A DNA stretch of 64,000 nt from Thermoplasmata archaeon (GTDB lineage Archaea > Thermoplasmatota > Thermoplasmata > RBG-16-68-12). Position numbers and translations under genes: made by a program. Below, one piece after another: positions 23,765-30,981 of the stretch. The stretch covers positions 1 to 64,000 of the forward strand of contig DASWDU010000022.1 of NCBI GenBank assembly GCA_036395115.1, read 5' to 3'. The notes under the pieces were generated by a model. The model was not told the DNA's origin and made no database searches. It saw nothing but the letters and a program-made list of their open reading frames with translations. Numbering within the stretch: the first letter of the stretch is position 1; every line of letters begins with the position of its first letter.

Positions 23765-24406
23765 TCACTCTTCGTCAGGTTCCACGAAGATCTTCTTGTA
23801 CTCTGGATAGTCGGCGTGGACCCGCTCCATAATCGTGTGAGGATCGAGAGGGAAGAGTTCTGTCTTGACCCCGATCGTAACCTCTCTATACGGTAGCGGC
23901 ACTGCTTCCCAAAGAGACTTTGCGACTTTGAGGCCTTCCGAAGTAAGGTAGACTTCCAAGGTCTTCTTCTGGCTCTTGCCGCCCTTCAGTTTGGCAAGGC
24001 CTTTGCTTTCAAGATCTGCCAAGTCCGAATAGAGTTCCCGAGGGATAGGTCCTTTGATGGCTGGCTCGAACCTGTCGTGCTCATAGGCCTCACCAAGTCC
24101 CTGCTTCTCGAGTTCTTTCCACTGGTAGAACAGCATTTTGTTCAGCTTGTACTTGTTATGGCCGGAGCCACCAGGAAAAGGCCCGGGCTGGGCCTGCAGC
24201 AAGAGCATCACAGGCAGCTGTCTCGGACTAACTCCGCACGACTCCGCAAGCTGCCGAAGCTCGGCCTTTACAACTTCGGCCGGATCGAACCAGATCTTTC
24301 CAGTCCTCGTATCCTTCAAGGCCGGCACTCCGTGTAACTTGACTGGGTTGCCGTCCCAGTCGACCGTGACTGTGTCCGTCTCGATTCGAAGGAATTCCCG
24401 CGTCAT
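23765..24406 (-). CDS. YwgA/Panacea-like helical regulator or antitoxin
   Basis: 213 residues. The middle (KYKLNKMLFYQWKELEKQGL, then FEPAIKGPIPRELYSDLADL, then ESKGLAKL) has the pattern 'LNK.LF...f.p...GP.s..l..dl..L...GL' of YwgA-like and SocA/Panacea (DUF4065-type) proteins, several of which act as antitoxins. The N terminus (TDTVTVDWDGNPVKLHGVPA, then TGKIWFDPAEVV) is a separate small domain I cannot place. It has its own leaderless promoter. No toxin partner is obvious unless the small gene at 24483-24656, which precedes it on the same strand, plays that role. Confidence 0.55.
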   Translation of the reverse strand: MTREFLRIETDTVTVDWDGNPVKLHGVPALKDTRTGKIWFDPAEVVKAELRQLAESCGVSPRQLPVMLLLQAQPGPFPGGSGHNKYKLNKMLFYQWKELEKQGLGEAYEHDRFEPAIKGPIPRELYSDLADLESKGLAKLKGGKSQKKTLEVYLTSEGLKVAKSLWEAVPLPYREVTIGVKTELFPLDPHTIMERVHADYPEYKKIFVEPDEE

Positions 24407-24434
24407 GTGCTTGTTACCTTCTTGGTTTTCATCG

Positions 24435-24442
24435 CTTTAATT
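24435..24442 (-). promoter_or_regulatory. TATA box of the YwgA-like gene
   Basis: Minus strand AATTAAAG predicts a start near 24412, six bases before the ATG at 24406. Confidence 0.5.
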
Positions 24443-24482
24443 GTCGCGCCCTTGTTATCAGGACGAGATTCTCTTTCTCTTT

Positions 24483-24656
24483 TCATTCGCATATGAGGGC
24501 GACCCGCGTTCCATTCCACTTCACGATTTCCTGCGTCTTCTTCTTGGCCCGGCGTGGATTGTCTCGCAGCTCTTTATCGAGCCGGGCGGCAGCCTGCAGG
24601 ACGATGACCTGCGGAAGCTTGGTGACCACCTCGGGACTCACCAACACCCGGACCAT
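24483..24656 (-). CDS. small protein with its own leaderless promoter
   Basis: 57 residues from ATG 24656: a strand (VRVLVSPEVV), a long charged helix (LQAAARLDKELRDNPRRAKK) and a final strand (WNGTRVALICE). The TATA element at 24681-24688 is spaced exactly for transcription to begin at this ATG, which makes a real gene likely despite its size. The strand-helix-strand pattern faintly recalls truncated RelE/ParE toxins, but no catalytic set is visible. It lies 76 bp upstream of the YwgA-like gene on the same strand, so the two could form a toxin-antitoxin pair. Confidence 0.45.
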   Translation of the reverse strand: MVRVLVSPEVVTKLPQVIVLQAAARLDKELRDNPRRAKKKTQEIVKWNGTRVALICE

Positions 24657-24680
24657 GGCGGGTCCGGACATATTGGTTTC

Positions 24681-24688
24681 TTAAATAC
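24681..24688 (-). promoter_or_regulatory. TATA box of the 24656 small gene
   Basis: Minus strand GTATTTAA is centred 26-28 bases before the ATG at 24656. Confidence 0.5.
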
Positions 24689-25110
24689 CTGCCGGAAAAT
24701 AGTCCCACCAGGAACGGAATCGCAGCTGATCAGGAAGCTGGGTCCGTGTCGCCCGGTGCTACATACAAGGAACTGATACACACCGGCCGTATTTAGGAAT
24801 TGCGTCAATACGCTAGGTCCCAGAAGCCAAGGGTTTTGGGTGCACTAGGAAGCGCTAACCCGGAAGAGCGTTTGGCTGCCTTCCGAAGAGAGAGCTTGGT
24901 CGAGAACGTCAAAAAAGCTGTAGGAGGATTCCGCGCAGTACGCTCTGCGCGCACGGTAGGCCCCATCAGAGTACGTCGCCCTTGGTGCTCAGGTAGTAGG
25001 GCTTGGGAATCGGAACTCTGGAGAAGCGAGGGGCCAGAAGGTCGGTACTTACCCTCGGTAGCGCTATGTATGGAGTACCTCCGAACGGCTCAGCTAGCGT
25101 CGATCACTGG
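24689..25110. other. stretch without a convincing gene
   Basis: The longest plus-strand frame (about 24800-25123) begins QYARSQKPRVLG and contains a charged helix (ANPEERLAAFRRESLVENVK), then becomes low-complexity Arg/Ser-rich. A weak TATA (CGTATTTAGG, about 24788-24797) lies just before. It could be a gene remnant. No other feature seen. Confidence 0.35.
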
Positions 25111-25728
25111 TCAGGGACGCTGACACCATATCGGAATGATATGGCGCTTGGCCCCATACCGCCGCAGCAGTTCGTCGAACGCCTCGATTTTCTCCTCCGG
25201 GACGATGACCGCTCCGCGCCCGACCCGCCAGCCACCTCCCTCCTTCAGGAACCCCGGCTTCCGGACGACATACGTCTTCTTCCCAACCCGCTTCCGGGTC
25301 TCGTACCCATCGATCTCTCGGAGCAACTGAGCGCGCTTCCGGGGCTCCAGTCGGTCCGTCCAATAGCTCACGAGGCGGAGGGGCTGGAGGTCGAGCTGAC
25401 CCGGGGTCACGACGGGGAGAGTCCCGATGAGGACTCGCCCTTGGCGAACGATGGACTCGAGGAATTGTTTGTCGAAGGCCTCACGCTCTTCGGGGCGATA
25501 GAAGATGACGCTGAACTCCACGTCGAACCGGCGGTCGAGGGCGAGGAGGACCTTCCATGCGGCATCCTCGGCGTCCGGCTCACAGTCAATGAAGAGATCG
25601 ATATCGCTCTCCTCCGCGGCGCTCCCTCGCGCCGTCGAACCGAACAGGACCACGGATCGCACGCCGGGAACGGCGGCGAGATCCCGAACCGCGGCTCGGA
25701 TCGCATCTTCGAACCGGGGAGGGTTCAT
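25111..25728 (-). CDS. MNT-type nucleotidyltransferase with extra C-terminal domain (copy 2)
   Basis: 205 residues from ATG 25728, the codon that overlaps the HEPN stop; a Met six codons upstream is disfavoured. 'VVLFGSTARGSAAEESDIDLFID' is the nucleotidyltransferase signature (GS...DID). The C-terminal ~90 residues (YETRKRVGKKTYVVR, then GWRVGRGAVIVPE, then LLRRYGAKRH) match the same region of the copy at 2020-2640, showing that both modules share an unusual two-domain antitoxin. Predicted to modify and silence the HEPN partner encoded immediately before it. Confidence 0.76.
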   Translation of the reverse strand: MNPPRFEDAIRAAVRDLAAVPGVRSVVLFGSTARGSAAEESDIDLFIDCEPDAEDAAWKVLLALDRRFDVEFSVIFYRPEEREAFDKQFLESIVRQGRVLIGTLPVVTPGQLDLQPLRLVSYWTDRLEPRKRAQLLREIDGYETRKRVGKKTYVVRKPGFLKEGGGWRVGRGAVIVPEEKIEAFDELLRRYGAKRHIIPIWCQRP

Positions 25729-26084
25729 CCCAGCACCTCCTGACAAATGGACTCGATCGCCTCGAAGCTCTTGCGCGCCTTTTCGAGATCGGCCCGAGTC
25801 CCAGAGTTGCCGTACACGAATTTGGCGCGAGCGTGATGGTCCAGATACCTGAACGCGTCGACCACGGCAGAGGTCCTTGGGCCCAGGATCGCAGGGTTCT
25901 GTTCGAGTTCATCGGGCACCCGTTGGTGCTTCTGAATGTGGACCCTCCGTTTGGCCGCACACGCTTCGATGAAATGGTAGGCGCTCAAAAACCAAGCTTC
26001 GACCCGGAGGCCCGGTTCGTCGACCTTGGCGGCCCCGTCCCGGAACGCCCGCGCTTGCCGCATGTGGGTTTCCAATGAGGACAT
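25725..26084 (-). CDS. HEPN-domain protein, predicted toxin (copy 2)
   Basis: 119 residues from ATG 26084, the predicted transcription start; longer in-frame starts would lie upstream of the promoter. It has 'RRVHIQKH', the R-x6-H HEPN motif, within a helical protein clearly homologous to copy 1 at 1661-2023 (shared LRVEA, HQRV, AKFVYG and IESICQEVL/IEEICREVL). It overlaps the nucleotidyltransferase by ATGA. The two copies differ at many positions, so they probably form separate toxin-antitoxin pairs rather than a recent duplication. Confidence 0.77.
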   Translation of the reverse strand: MSSLETHMRQARAFRDGAAKVDEPGLRVEAWFLSAYHFIEACAAKRRVHIQKHQRVPDELEQNPAILGPRTSAVVDAFRYLDHHARAKFVYGNSGTRADLEKARKSFEAIESICQEVLG

Positions 26085-26085
26085 T

Positions 26086-26115
26086 CGCGTACTAATTACG
26101 CGACCGGTACTTAAG
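26086..26115 (-). promoter_or_regulatory. TATA box and palindromic operator of HEPN-MNT copy 2
   Basis: Minus-strand TATA CTTAAGTA (26108-26115) is spaced for leaderless transcription at 26084. Between them lies perfect inverted repeat CGCGTA-CTAAT-TACGCG (26086-26102). This is a good autoregulatory operator candidate. Confidence 0.6.
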
Positions 26116-26214
26116 CGTCGTGGCCGCCAGGACGAATGCAAGGGTGGCACATTTCCGGATCCCTTGGCCCTGCAGAACCGTTGCAACTTACACCGGATGT
26201 TACCACGCGACACA

Positions 26215-26655
26215 CTACGTATGGATTGTCTTGTCCGGAGGGCCTCGGGCAGCCAACAGCTTGCGAGCCTCACTCGGTCGGATGATCTTCACCCCTTCGA
26301 CTTCCCGGAGCACGAGGAGGTCCTTGTCTCCCGTCACGACTACATCGCAGCGGGAGACGATGGCGGCCGCAAGGATGTGGGCGTCGTCCGGATCCCGCAG
26401 CTCGGGAAATCCCTGAGAACGTCCCTCGTACGTTCTCCTCGGCAAAGTCTGTGCACGAAGCAACGCCATGACCTCCTCCGACTCCTCCCGAAGGCGGGGG
26501 AACTTCTGCCGCATGACCTTCCTGACTTCTCGTTGGACATCCTGCGAGATGACGAAAGCGTGATCTCTCCCGAACGTGGCCAAGAGAATCCGACGCTCCG
26601 TACCCGCGAAGACGATTCCCGAGACAATTACGTTCGAATCGAGGAAGAACCTCAC
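26215..26655 (-). CDS. vapC: VapC-type PIN-domain toxin
   Basis: 146 residues. 'FFLDSNVIVSG' gives the first PIN aspartate (D6), 'FPELRDPDDAHILAAAI' the central acidic cluster and 'DVVVTGDKDLL' the final pair of aspartates. This complete active site suits a Mg-dependent RNase. It is the second gene of a two-gene operon and overlaps the AbrB-type antitoxin by four bases, the canonical VapB-VapC order. A putative PIN COG1569-like subfamily member; RNA target unknown. Confidence 0.88.
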   Translation of the reverse strand: MRFFLDSNVIVSGIVFAGTERRILLATFGRDHAFVISQDVQREVRKVMRQKFPRLREESEEVMALLRAQTLPRRTYEGRSQGFPELRDPDDAHILAAAIVSRCDVVVTGDKDLLVLREVEGVKIIRPSEARKLLAARGPPDKTIHT

Positions 26656-26903
26656 CGCGACGGCCCCCGACGAGCCCCCTTGAGGGCCCGCAGGAGGGCC
26701 TCCTTGGTGATTCCCTTGCGCTTAGCCTCCCGTTGGAATCGTTCCGACAGCTCGAGGAACCGAGTCTCCGCCCGTCGGAGCACGACGAAGTCACCCACCT
26801 CCTCCGCGAGGAGATAGGTGTCCTCGGAAATGTTGAGATCCTTTCGAATTCGGGCAGGGAGCGTCAGCTGCCCCTTTGTGGTGACCTTTACAACGTCGGC
26901 CAT
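26652..26903 (-). CDS. vapB: VapB-type AbrB/SpoVT antitoxin
   Basis: 83 residues. 'VVKVTTKGQLTLPARIRKDL' is the AbrB/SpoVT swapped-hairpin DNA-binding domain; the C-terminal helix (LELSERFQREAKRKGITKEA) should wrap the toxin. It has a leaderless start directly after a 15-bp palindrome, fitting autorepression by the VapBC complex. ATGA overlap with vapC. Confidence 0.88.
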   Translation of the reverse strand: MADVVKVTTKGQLTLPARIRKDLNISEDTYLLAEEVGDFVVLRRAETRFLELSERFQREAKRKGITKEALLRALKGARRGPSR

Positions 26904-26912
26904 TAGACCTGA

Positions 26913-26935
26913 GTAAGGAATCCTTACTATTTGAA
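26913..26935 (-). promoter_or_regulatory. vapBC TATA box and operator palindrome
   Basis: GTAAGGA-A-TCCTTAC (26913-26927) is a perfect inverted repeat between the TATA-like TTCAAATAGT (minus strand, about 26926-26935) and the ATG at 26903. Confidence 0.6.
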
Positions 26936-27232
26936 CTTGGTCGGTGGTGGCTCCATCCTGAAATTTGACTTCGCCGCAGAGCCGTGTCTGCGGCTGGTCC
27001 GTGACAGTTCAGAATGAATCGTCTCCGTTTCCGCAACCCGAGATTCCGTTGCCTGGTGCGCAGCAGGGTGGTGCTACCGCAACCGGATCGCGATATCGAT
27101 CCGGCACGTCGCAGGCGCGCCCCAGATGTACACGCTTTGCGCACGGTGCGCGGACGTCCCGGAGATGAGGTGGACCCGACTGATCTTGCGGCCCCAGCCT
27201 AGGAGTTTCTCCCGGCCCCTGCGTCTTCGGGC
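26936..27232. other. intergenic stretch, no gene seen
   Basis: About 300 bp between two minus-strand regulators. Open frames on the plus strand are Arg/Pro-rich and lack promoters or domains. No repeat or RNA structure recognised. Confidence 0.35.
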
Positions 27233-27574
27233 TTACGCAGCTCGGGCAACCGCTCCCTCCTCGAGTAACGTGTCTACGACTCGAAACGCGAGGTCCGGCT
27301 CCATGCCAAGAGCCTCGATGATGTCTGACACGTACGCTTTCCGTCCCCCCTTGAGGTATTTCAGGACCGCTGCTTTGGCCCTGGGTTCAGTCCATTCTCG
27401 GAGCAGGAGCACCTTGGATTCCTTGAGTTCATCGAGGTACCGATCGATCGCTCGTTCCAAGAATTCCGTCCGCGATCGCATTCCTGTCCTCCGGACGAGC
27501 CGGTCGATTTCTTCGAGCTGCTTGACGGACAAGCGAAAGGATGTCGTCACCTTGGAACCGCGCTCGCCTTGCAT
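27233..27574 (-). CDS. ribbon-helix-helix plus C-terminal helical domain regulator
   Basis: 113 residues. An RHH domain is followed by a long helix and a second helical domain. The first is 'VTTSFRLSVKQLEEIDRLVR', then 'MRSRTEFLERAIDRYLDEL'. The second is 'RAKAAVLKYLKGGRKAYVSD', then 'IIEALGMEPDLAFRVVDTLL', with winged-helix-like spacing. It is monocistronic with a leaderless promoter and a palindrome at its start codon, so autoregulation is likely. The two DNA-binding-like domains in so small a protein suggest an archaeal regulator family; no named family recognised. Confidence 0.68.
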   Translation of the reverse strand: MQGERGSKVTTSFRLSVKQLEEIDRLVRRTGMRSRTEFLERAIDRYLDELKESKVLLLREWTEPRAKAAVLKYLKGGRKAYVSDIIEALGMEPDLAFRVVDTLLEEGAVARAA

Positions 27575-27606
27575 GCAATATGCGCATTGCGGACCGACTA
27601 CTTAGG
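27575..27606 (-). promoter_or_regulatory. TATA box and palindrome of the 27574 regulator
   Basis: Minus-strand CCTAAGTAG (27598-27606) is spaced for a start at about 27575. GCAAT/ATTGC arms (27575-27579 and 27586-27590) lie between it and the ATG, with an internal palindrome ATGCGCAT (27580-27587). Confidence 0.5.
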
Positions 27607-27619
27607 AGACTTGCTCCAG

Positions 27620-27780
27620 GTACATGAATTGTCAGACCGCGGTGGAGCCACGTGAAACGGTCACAATCCGAGTGAACTGCTACGCGCGGAACGCGATCCG
27701 CGCGACCCCGCTGCCGGGAGAGCGGGAGGATGGAGCTCTGCCCGAAGGCGAAGGAAACCCGGATGGAATAGCAAGACGCA
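27620..27780 (+). ncRNA. possible structured RNA or decayed element, GC-rich with stems
   Basis: No reading frame is convincing, but several short perfect stems are present: GACCG/CGGTC, GCGCGGA/TCCGCGC around a 6-base loop, and CCGCT/AGCGG. Purine-rich joints such as GAAGGCGAAGGAAACC resemble structured-RNA linkers. Strand and identity are not known. Confidence 0.25.
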
Positions 27781-27783
27781 CAT

Positions 27784-27802
27784 CTATTAATATCTGATAT
27801 TA
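27784..27802 (+). promoter_or_regulatory. TATA box and operator of the 27816 regulator
   Basis: CTATTAATAT (27784-27793) is the TATA element, placed for a start at about 27815. Overlapping it is perfect inverted repeat TAATAT-CTG-ATATTA (27788-27802). Confidence 0.58.
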
Positions 27803-27815
27803 CATGCAGGAAACT

Positions 27816-28268
27816 ATGGCAAAGAACGAAACTGAATCAGACGATTTGGAGGGGGACACCATCCGCGTCTCGCTCCTATTTGAAAAGCCCCTGCTGGAAG
27901 GAGTGGAGAGGGCCGCGGGGCGCTTCGGTGTCACCCGATCCGCATTCATCCGCCAGGCATGCCAACAGGCTCTAGCGGGGGTGCAAGAGGAGCCCGACTG
28001 GGAGGATCTCCTCAAGTCGACGAGGACCCCATTCTATTACGATCTCCCGGCGCTGGCCCGCAGGTTGCAACACGTCGGATATCTCACCCCGCGGGGGTTA
28101 CGAGTATTGAAACAGAGAATCGTGGACACTGTGGGTGCCGCGGAAGTACTCCAGGCACTCCCGTCACCGTATGAACAGCTCTTGCGCAGGCTTGGGCTGA
28201 CGAAAAAGAAGGTGGACGAGGCTCTCGAGAAGGACGAATCGATCGCCCTCAAGGCCGTTGGCGGGTAG
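27816..28268 (+). CDS. ribbon-helix-helix regulator, right edge of island
   Basis: 150 residues from ATG 27816, matching the predicted transcription start (an ATG at 27804 lies before it). An acidic N terminus precedes an RHH domain (TIRVSLLFEKPLLEGVERAA, then FGVTRSAFIRQACQQALAG). About 90 further residues are helical (DLPALARRLQHVGYLTPRGL, then TKKKVDEALEKDE). The operator palindrome over its TATA box suggests self-repression. It is the last gene before the return to very GC-rich core genes. Partner unknown. Confidence 0.65.
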   Translation: MAKNETESDDLEGDTIRVSLLFEKPLLEGVERAAGRFGVTRSAFIRQACQQALAGVQEEPDWEDLLKSTRTPFYYDLPALARRLQHVGYLTPRGLRVLKQRIVDTVGAAEVLQALPSPYEQLLRRLGLTKKKVDEALEKDESIALKAVGG

Positions 28269-28470
28269 GTCACCGCACTGTGCTGTCGGTCGCACCCGGT
28301 TCCGAGCTTCGCGTCAGATAACGTCGGCTGGCAAGGCCTTCAGCGATCAGCGTCTCCGCCTCAAACGCGACCCCCTCCCCGAGATGTTGTCGAGCTCGAA
28401 CCGCTAGGCCTCGTAGAGTCGGCGGCCCGGGGCGAAGCCTCATCGGGGACCTGGGACTAGCCCCGGGCAC

Positions 28471-30276
28471 ATGGAGCCGATCATCGCGGGCCGGGACCTC
28501 CGGAAATCCTGGGGCCCCACGCTCGTCCTCGAGCACGCCGACTTCCTTCTCCACGCAGGGGACAAAGTCGCCCTCGTCGGCCCGAACGGATCGGGGAAGA
28601 GCACCCTGTTCCGGCTCCTCGCGGGCGAGACGGCGCCGGACCTGGGGGACCTCGTGCTCAAGCCCGGGCTCCGGTACGGCTACCTCCCGCAGGTCCCGAA
28701 CGTCCCGCCGGAGACCGTTGTGCGGGACGTCCTCTCGGCCCCGAGCCCGGAGGCGCAGCGGATCGAGGCCGACCTGGCGGCCCTCGAGGCGTGGATGGCC
28801 CGCCCGGACGCGTGGGACGCCGCGGACGCGAGCGCGCGCATGGCCCGCTACGAAGCCCTGCACGTCGCCCTGGGGTCCGCCCGCAGCCAGAGCGTGATCG
28901 TCAACGACCCGATCCTGAACGACTTGGGCGTCGGCGAGGAGCTCCTCGACCAGCGGTTCGGCTCCCTCTCCGGCGGCGAGAAGTCCAAGGTCCTCACCGC
29001 GCGCGCCCTCGCGAACGCGAAGGACAAGGACGTCCTCCTGCTCGACGAGCCGACGAACCACATGGACGTCGACACGATCGAGACGATCGAGGCGTTCCTC
29101 GGGGAGATCGATGCGGCCGTCCTCCTGGCGAGCCACGACAAGTTCCTCCTCGACGCGATCGCGGACAAGGTGATCGAGATCGACCGTCTCCGCACCCTCG
29201 AGTACGTCGGCAACTACACGGACTATAGGGTGCAGCGCGACGCGATCGCGCGGGCCCGGGAGGCCCAGCGCCACCGGCACCAGGAGGAGCTCAAACGGCA
29301 GCTCGCGATCATCGAGGCGTTCAAGTCCCGCAAGGTGTACGAGCAGGTCCTCTCGCGCAAGCTGCGGGTCGAGCGGATGCGGCGCGAGACGCCGGAGCCG
29401 CCTCCGACCGCCCCGCGCGCCTTCCGCCTCGCCTTCCGCACGGGCGCCTCGGGCCCGGGGGTCGTGCGCCTCGAGGGCGTCGCGAAGTCCCACGGCGGCC
29501 GCCTCCTCTTCGCCGACGTCGACCTCGAGCTGGCGAAGGGGGACAAGGTCGGCCTCGTCGGCCCGAACGGCGCCGGGAAGACGACGCTCCTGGAGGTCCT
29601 CATTGGGCGTCAGGCGGCGGACGCGGGATCCGTGTTCCGGGGCAAGAACCTGGCGATCGGGTATTTCGCCCAGGAAGCGGAGGAGCTCGACTTCTCCCGC
29701 ACCCTCCTCGAGGAGATCCGCAGCGTGCGACGTCCGGAACCGCCGGAAGCGTGGGCGAGGGGACTCCTCGGCCGCTTCTGGTTCCGGGGGGACGCGGTCC
29801 ACAGCCGCGTCGGCCAGCTCAGCGGCGGCGAGCGGGCGCGCCTCGCCCTCGCGAAGTTCATCGCCCAGGACTACGACCTCCTCGTCCTCGACGAGCCGAC
29901 GAACCACCTCGACATCGAGAGCCAGGAGATCGTGGCAGCGGCCCTCCGGACGTATCCGGGCATGCTCCTGGTCGTGAGCCACAACCGCTCCTTCCTGAAC
30001 GAAGTGGCGAACAAGATCGCGGTCATCGCGCACCGGCGCCTCGCCGTGTTCCAGGGGACCTTCCGGGACTCGTGGGCCGCGGCGAAGATGGCGGAGTTCA
30101 TGGCGGTGCGGCAGAAGCCCCGGTACCGCGTCCTGCGCGTCGTCAAGGACTGGGAGACCGGGACCGCCTACCATGGAGGGGACGTGATCGCCCTCAACGG
30201 CGCGGAGACCCAGGCCTTCCTGCGCCTGCTGCGGTGGGCGGAGGCGAACGGCCGCGTGGAGCGCATCGAGACGTGA
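28471..30276 (+). CDS. ABC-F family ATPase (duplicated ABC domains)
   Basis: 601 residues, no membrane segments. Two ABC cassettes are present: first Walker A GPNGSGKST, signature LSGGEKS and DEPTNHMD; second GPNGAGKTT, LSGGERA and DEPTNHLD. They are joined by a basic helical linker of about 80 residues (AQRHRHQEELKRQLAIIEAF), the 'P-site tRNA interaction' linker position of ABC-F translation factors. Such proteins act on ribosomes or give antibiotic resistance. The very high GC makes the opposite strand open over this whole gene, but that frame has no domain. Confidence 0.92.
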   Translation: MEPIIAGRDLRKSWGPTLVLEHADFLLHAGDKVALVGPNGSGKSTLFRLLAGETAPDLGDLVLKPGLRYGYLPQVPNVPPETVVRDVLSAPSPEAQRIEADLAALEAWMARPDAWDAADASARMARYEALHVALGSARSQSVIVNDPILNDLGVGEELLDQRFGSLSGGEKSKVLTARALANAKDKDVLLLDEPTNHMDVDTIETIEAFLGEIDAAVLLASHDKFLLDAIADKVIEIDRLRTLEYVGNYTDYRVQRDAIARAREAQRHRHQEELKRQLAIIEAFKSRKVYEQVLSRKLRVERMRRETPEPPPTAPRAFRLAFRTGASGPGVVRLEGVAKSHGGRLLFADVDLELAKGDKVGLVGPNGAGKTTLLEVLIGRQAADAGSVFRGKNLAIGYFAQEAEELDFSRTLLEEIRSVRRPEPPEAWARGLLGRFWFRGDAVHSRVGQLSGGERARLALAKFIAQDYDLLVLDEPTNHLDIESQEIVAAALRTYPGMLLVVSHNRSFLNEVANKIAVIAHRRLAVFQGTFRDSWAAAKMAEFMAVRQKPRYRVLRVVKDWETGTAYHGGDVIALNGAETQAFLRLLRWAEANGRVERIET

Positions 30277-30297
30277 GGGGTCGTGGGCGCACGGAAG

Positions 30298-30305
30298 CAT
30301 ATAAG
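30298..30305 (+). promoter_or_regulatory. TATA box of the tbp gene
   Basis: CATATAAG predicts transcription from about 30328; the ATG at 30370 is preceded by GGAGG. Confidence 0.55.
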
Positions 30306-30369
30306 GCACCACCGGTGTCCCGTTGCCTGCGACCGAGTCCCTTTGTGAAGGCCGGCCGCGGAGGTTCCC

Positions 30370-30918
30370 ATGGCCAAGTTCCGGATCGAGAACGTCGTCG
30401 CGTCGACCTCCCTCGGGCACGAGCTCGACCTCAAGGCGATCGCCCTCGCCCTGGGCGGCTCCGAGTACGAGCCGGAGCAGTTCCCCGGGCTCATCTACCG
30501 CATCAAGGAACCGAAGACCGCCATCCTGCTGTTCCGCAGCGGGAAGGTCGTCTGCACCGGCGCGAAGAGCCTCGAGAACGTCAAGATGGCGATCGACCTG
30601 GTCGCGAAGCAGATCGAGGCCGCGGGCATCCCGATCAAGAAGAACCCGGAGATCGAGGTCCAGAACATCGTCGCCACGTCGGACCTCGGCGCCCAGATCG
30701 ACCTGAACGCGGTCGCGATCACCTTGGGGCTCGGTGCCGTGGAGTACGAGCCGGAGCAGTTCCCCGGCCTCGTCTACCGGATCGACGAGCCCAAGGTCGT
30801 CCTGCTCATGTTCGGCAGCGGCAAGGTCGTGTGCACCGGCGCGCGCAAGCCTGCGGACGTCGAGAAGGCCGTCGACAAGATCACGGCCGAGCTCAAGGCG
30901 AACGGGCTTCTGCACTGA
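30370..30918 (+). CDS. tbp: TATA-box-binding protein (TBP)
   Basis: 182 residues, the normal archaeal length, made of two direct repeats. The first is 'RIENVVASTSLGHELDL...YEPEQFPGLIYRIKEP...ILLFRSGKVVCTG'; the second is 'VQNIVATSDLGAQIDL...YEPEQFPGLVYRIDEP...LLMFGSGKVVCTG'. Intercalating phenylalanines are present in both. It nucleates the pre-initiation complex with TFB. This copy sits among core genes (ABC-F and eL33) and is taken as the housekeeping TBP, in contrast with the divergent copy at 10272-10856. Confidence 0.96.
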   Translation: MAKFRIENVVASTSLGHELDLKAIALALGGSEYEPEQFPGLIYRIKEPKTAILLFRSGKVVCTGAKSLENVKMAIDLVAKQIEAAGIPIKKNPEIEVQNIVATSDLGAQIDLNAVAITLGLGAVEYEPEQFPGLVYRIDEPKVVLLMFGSGKVVCTGARKPADVEKAVDKITAELKANGLLH

Positions 30919-30948
30919 TCGCGCGCCCCTTCGAAGCGCATGCGGAGG

Positions 30949-30956
30949 CCTTATAG
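30949..30956 (+). promoter_or_regulatory. TATA box of the eL33 gene
   Basis: CCTTATAG is centred 26 bases before about 30979; the ATG is at 30982, so the leader is about three bases. Confidence 0.6.
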
Positions 30957-30981
30957 CGCAGGGAGCGGTGGCGCTCCTCGT

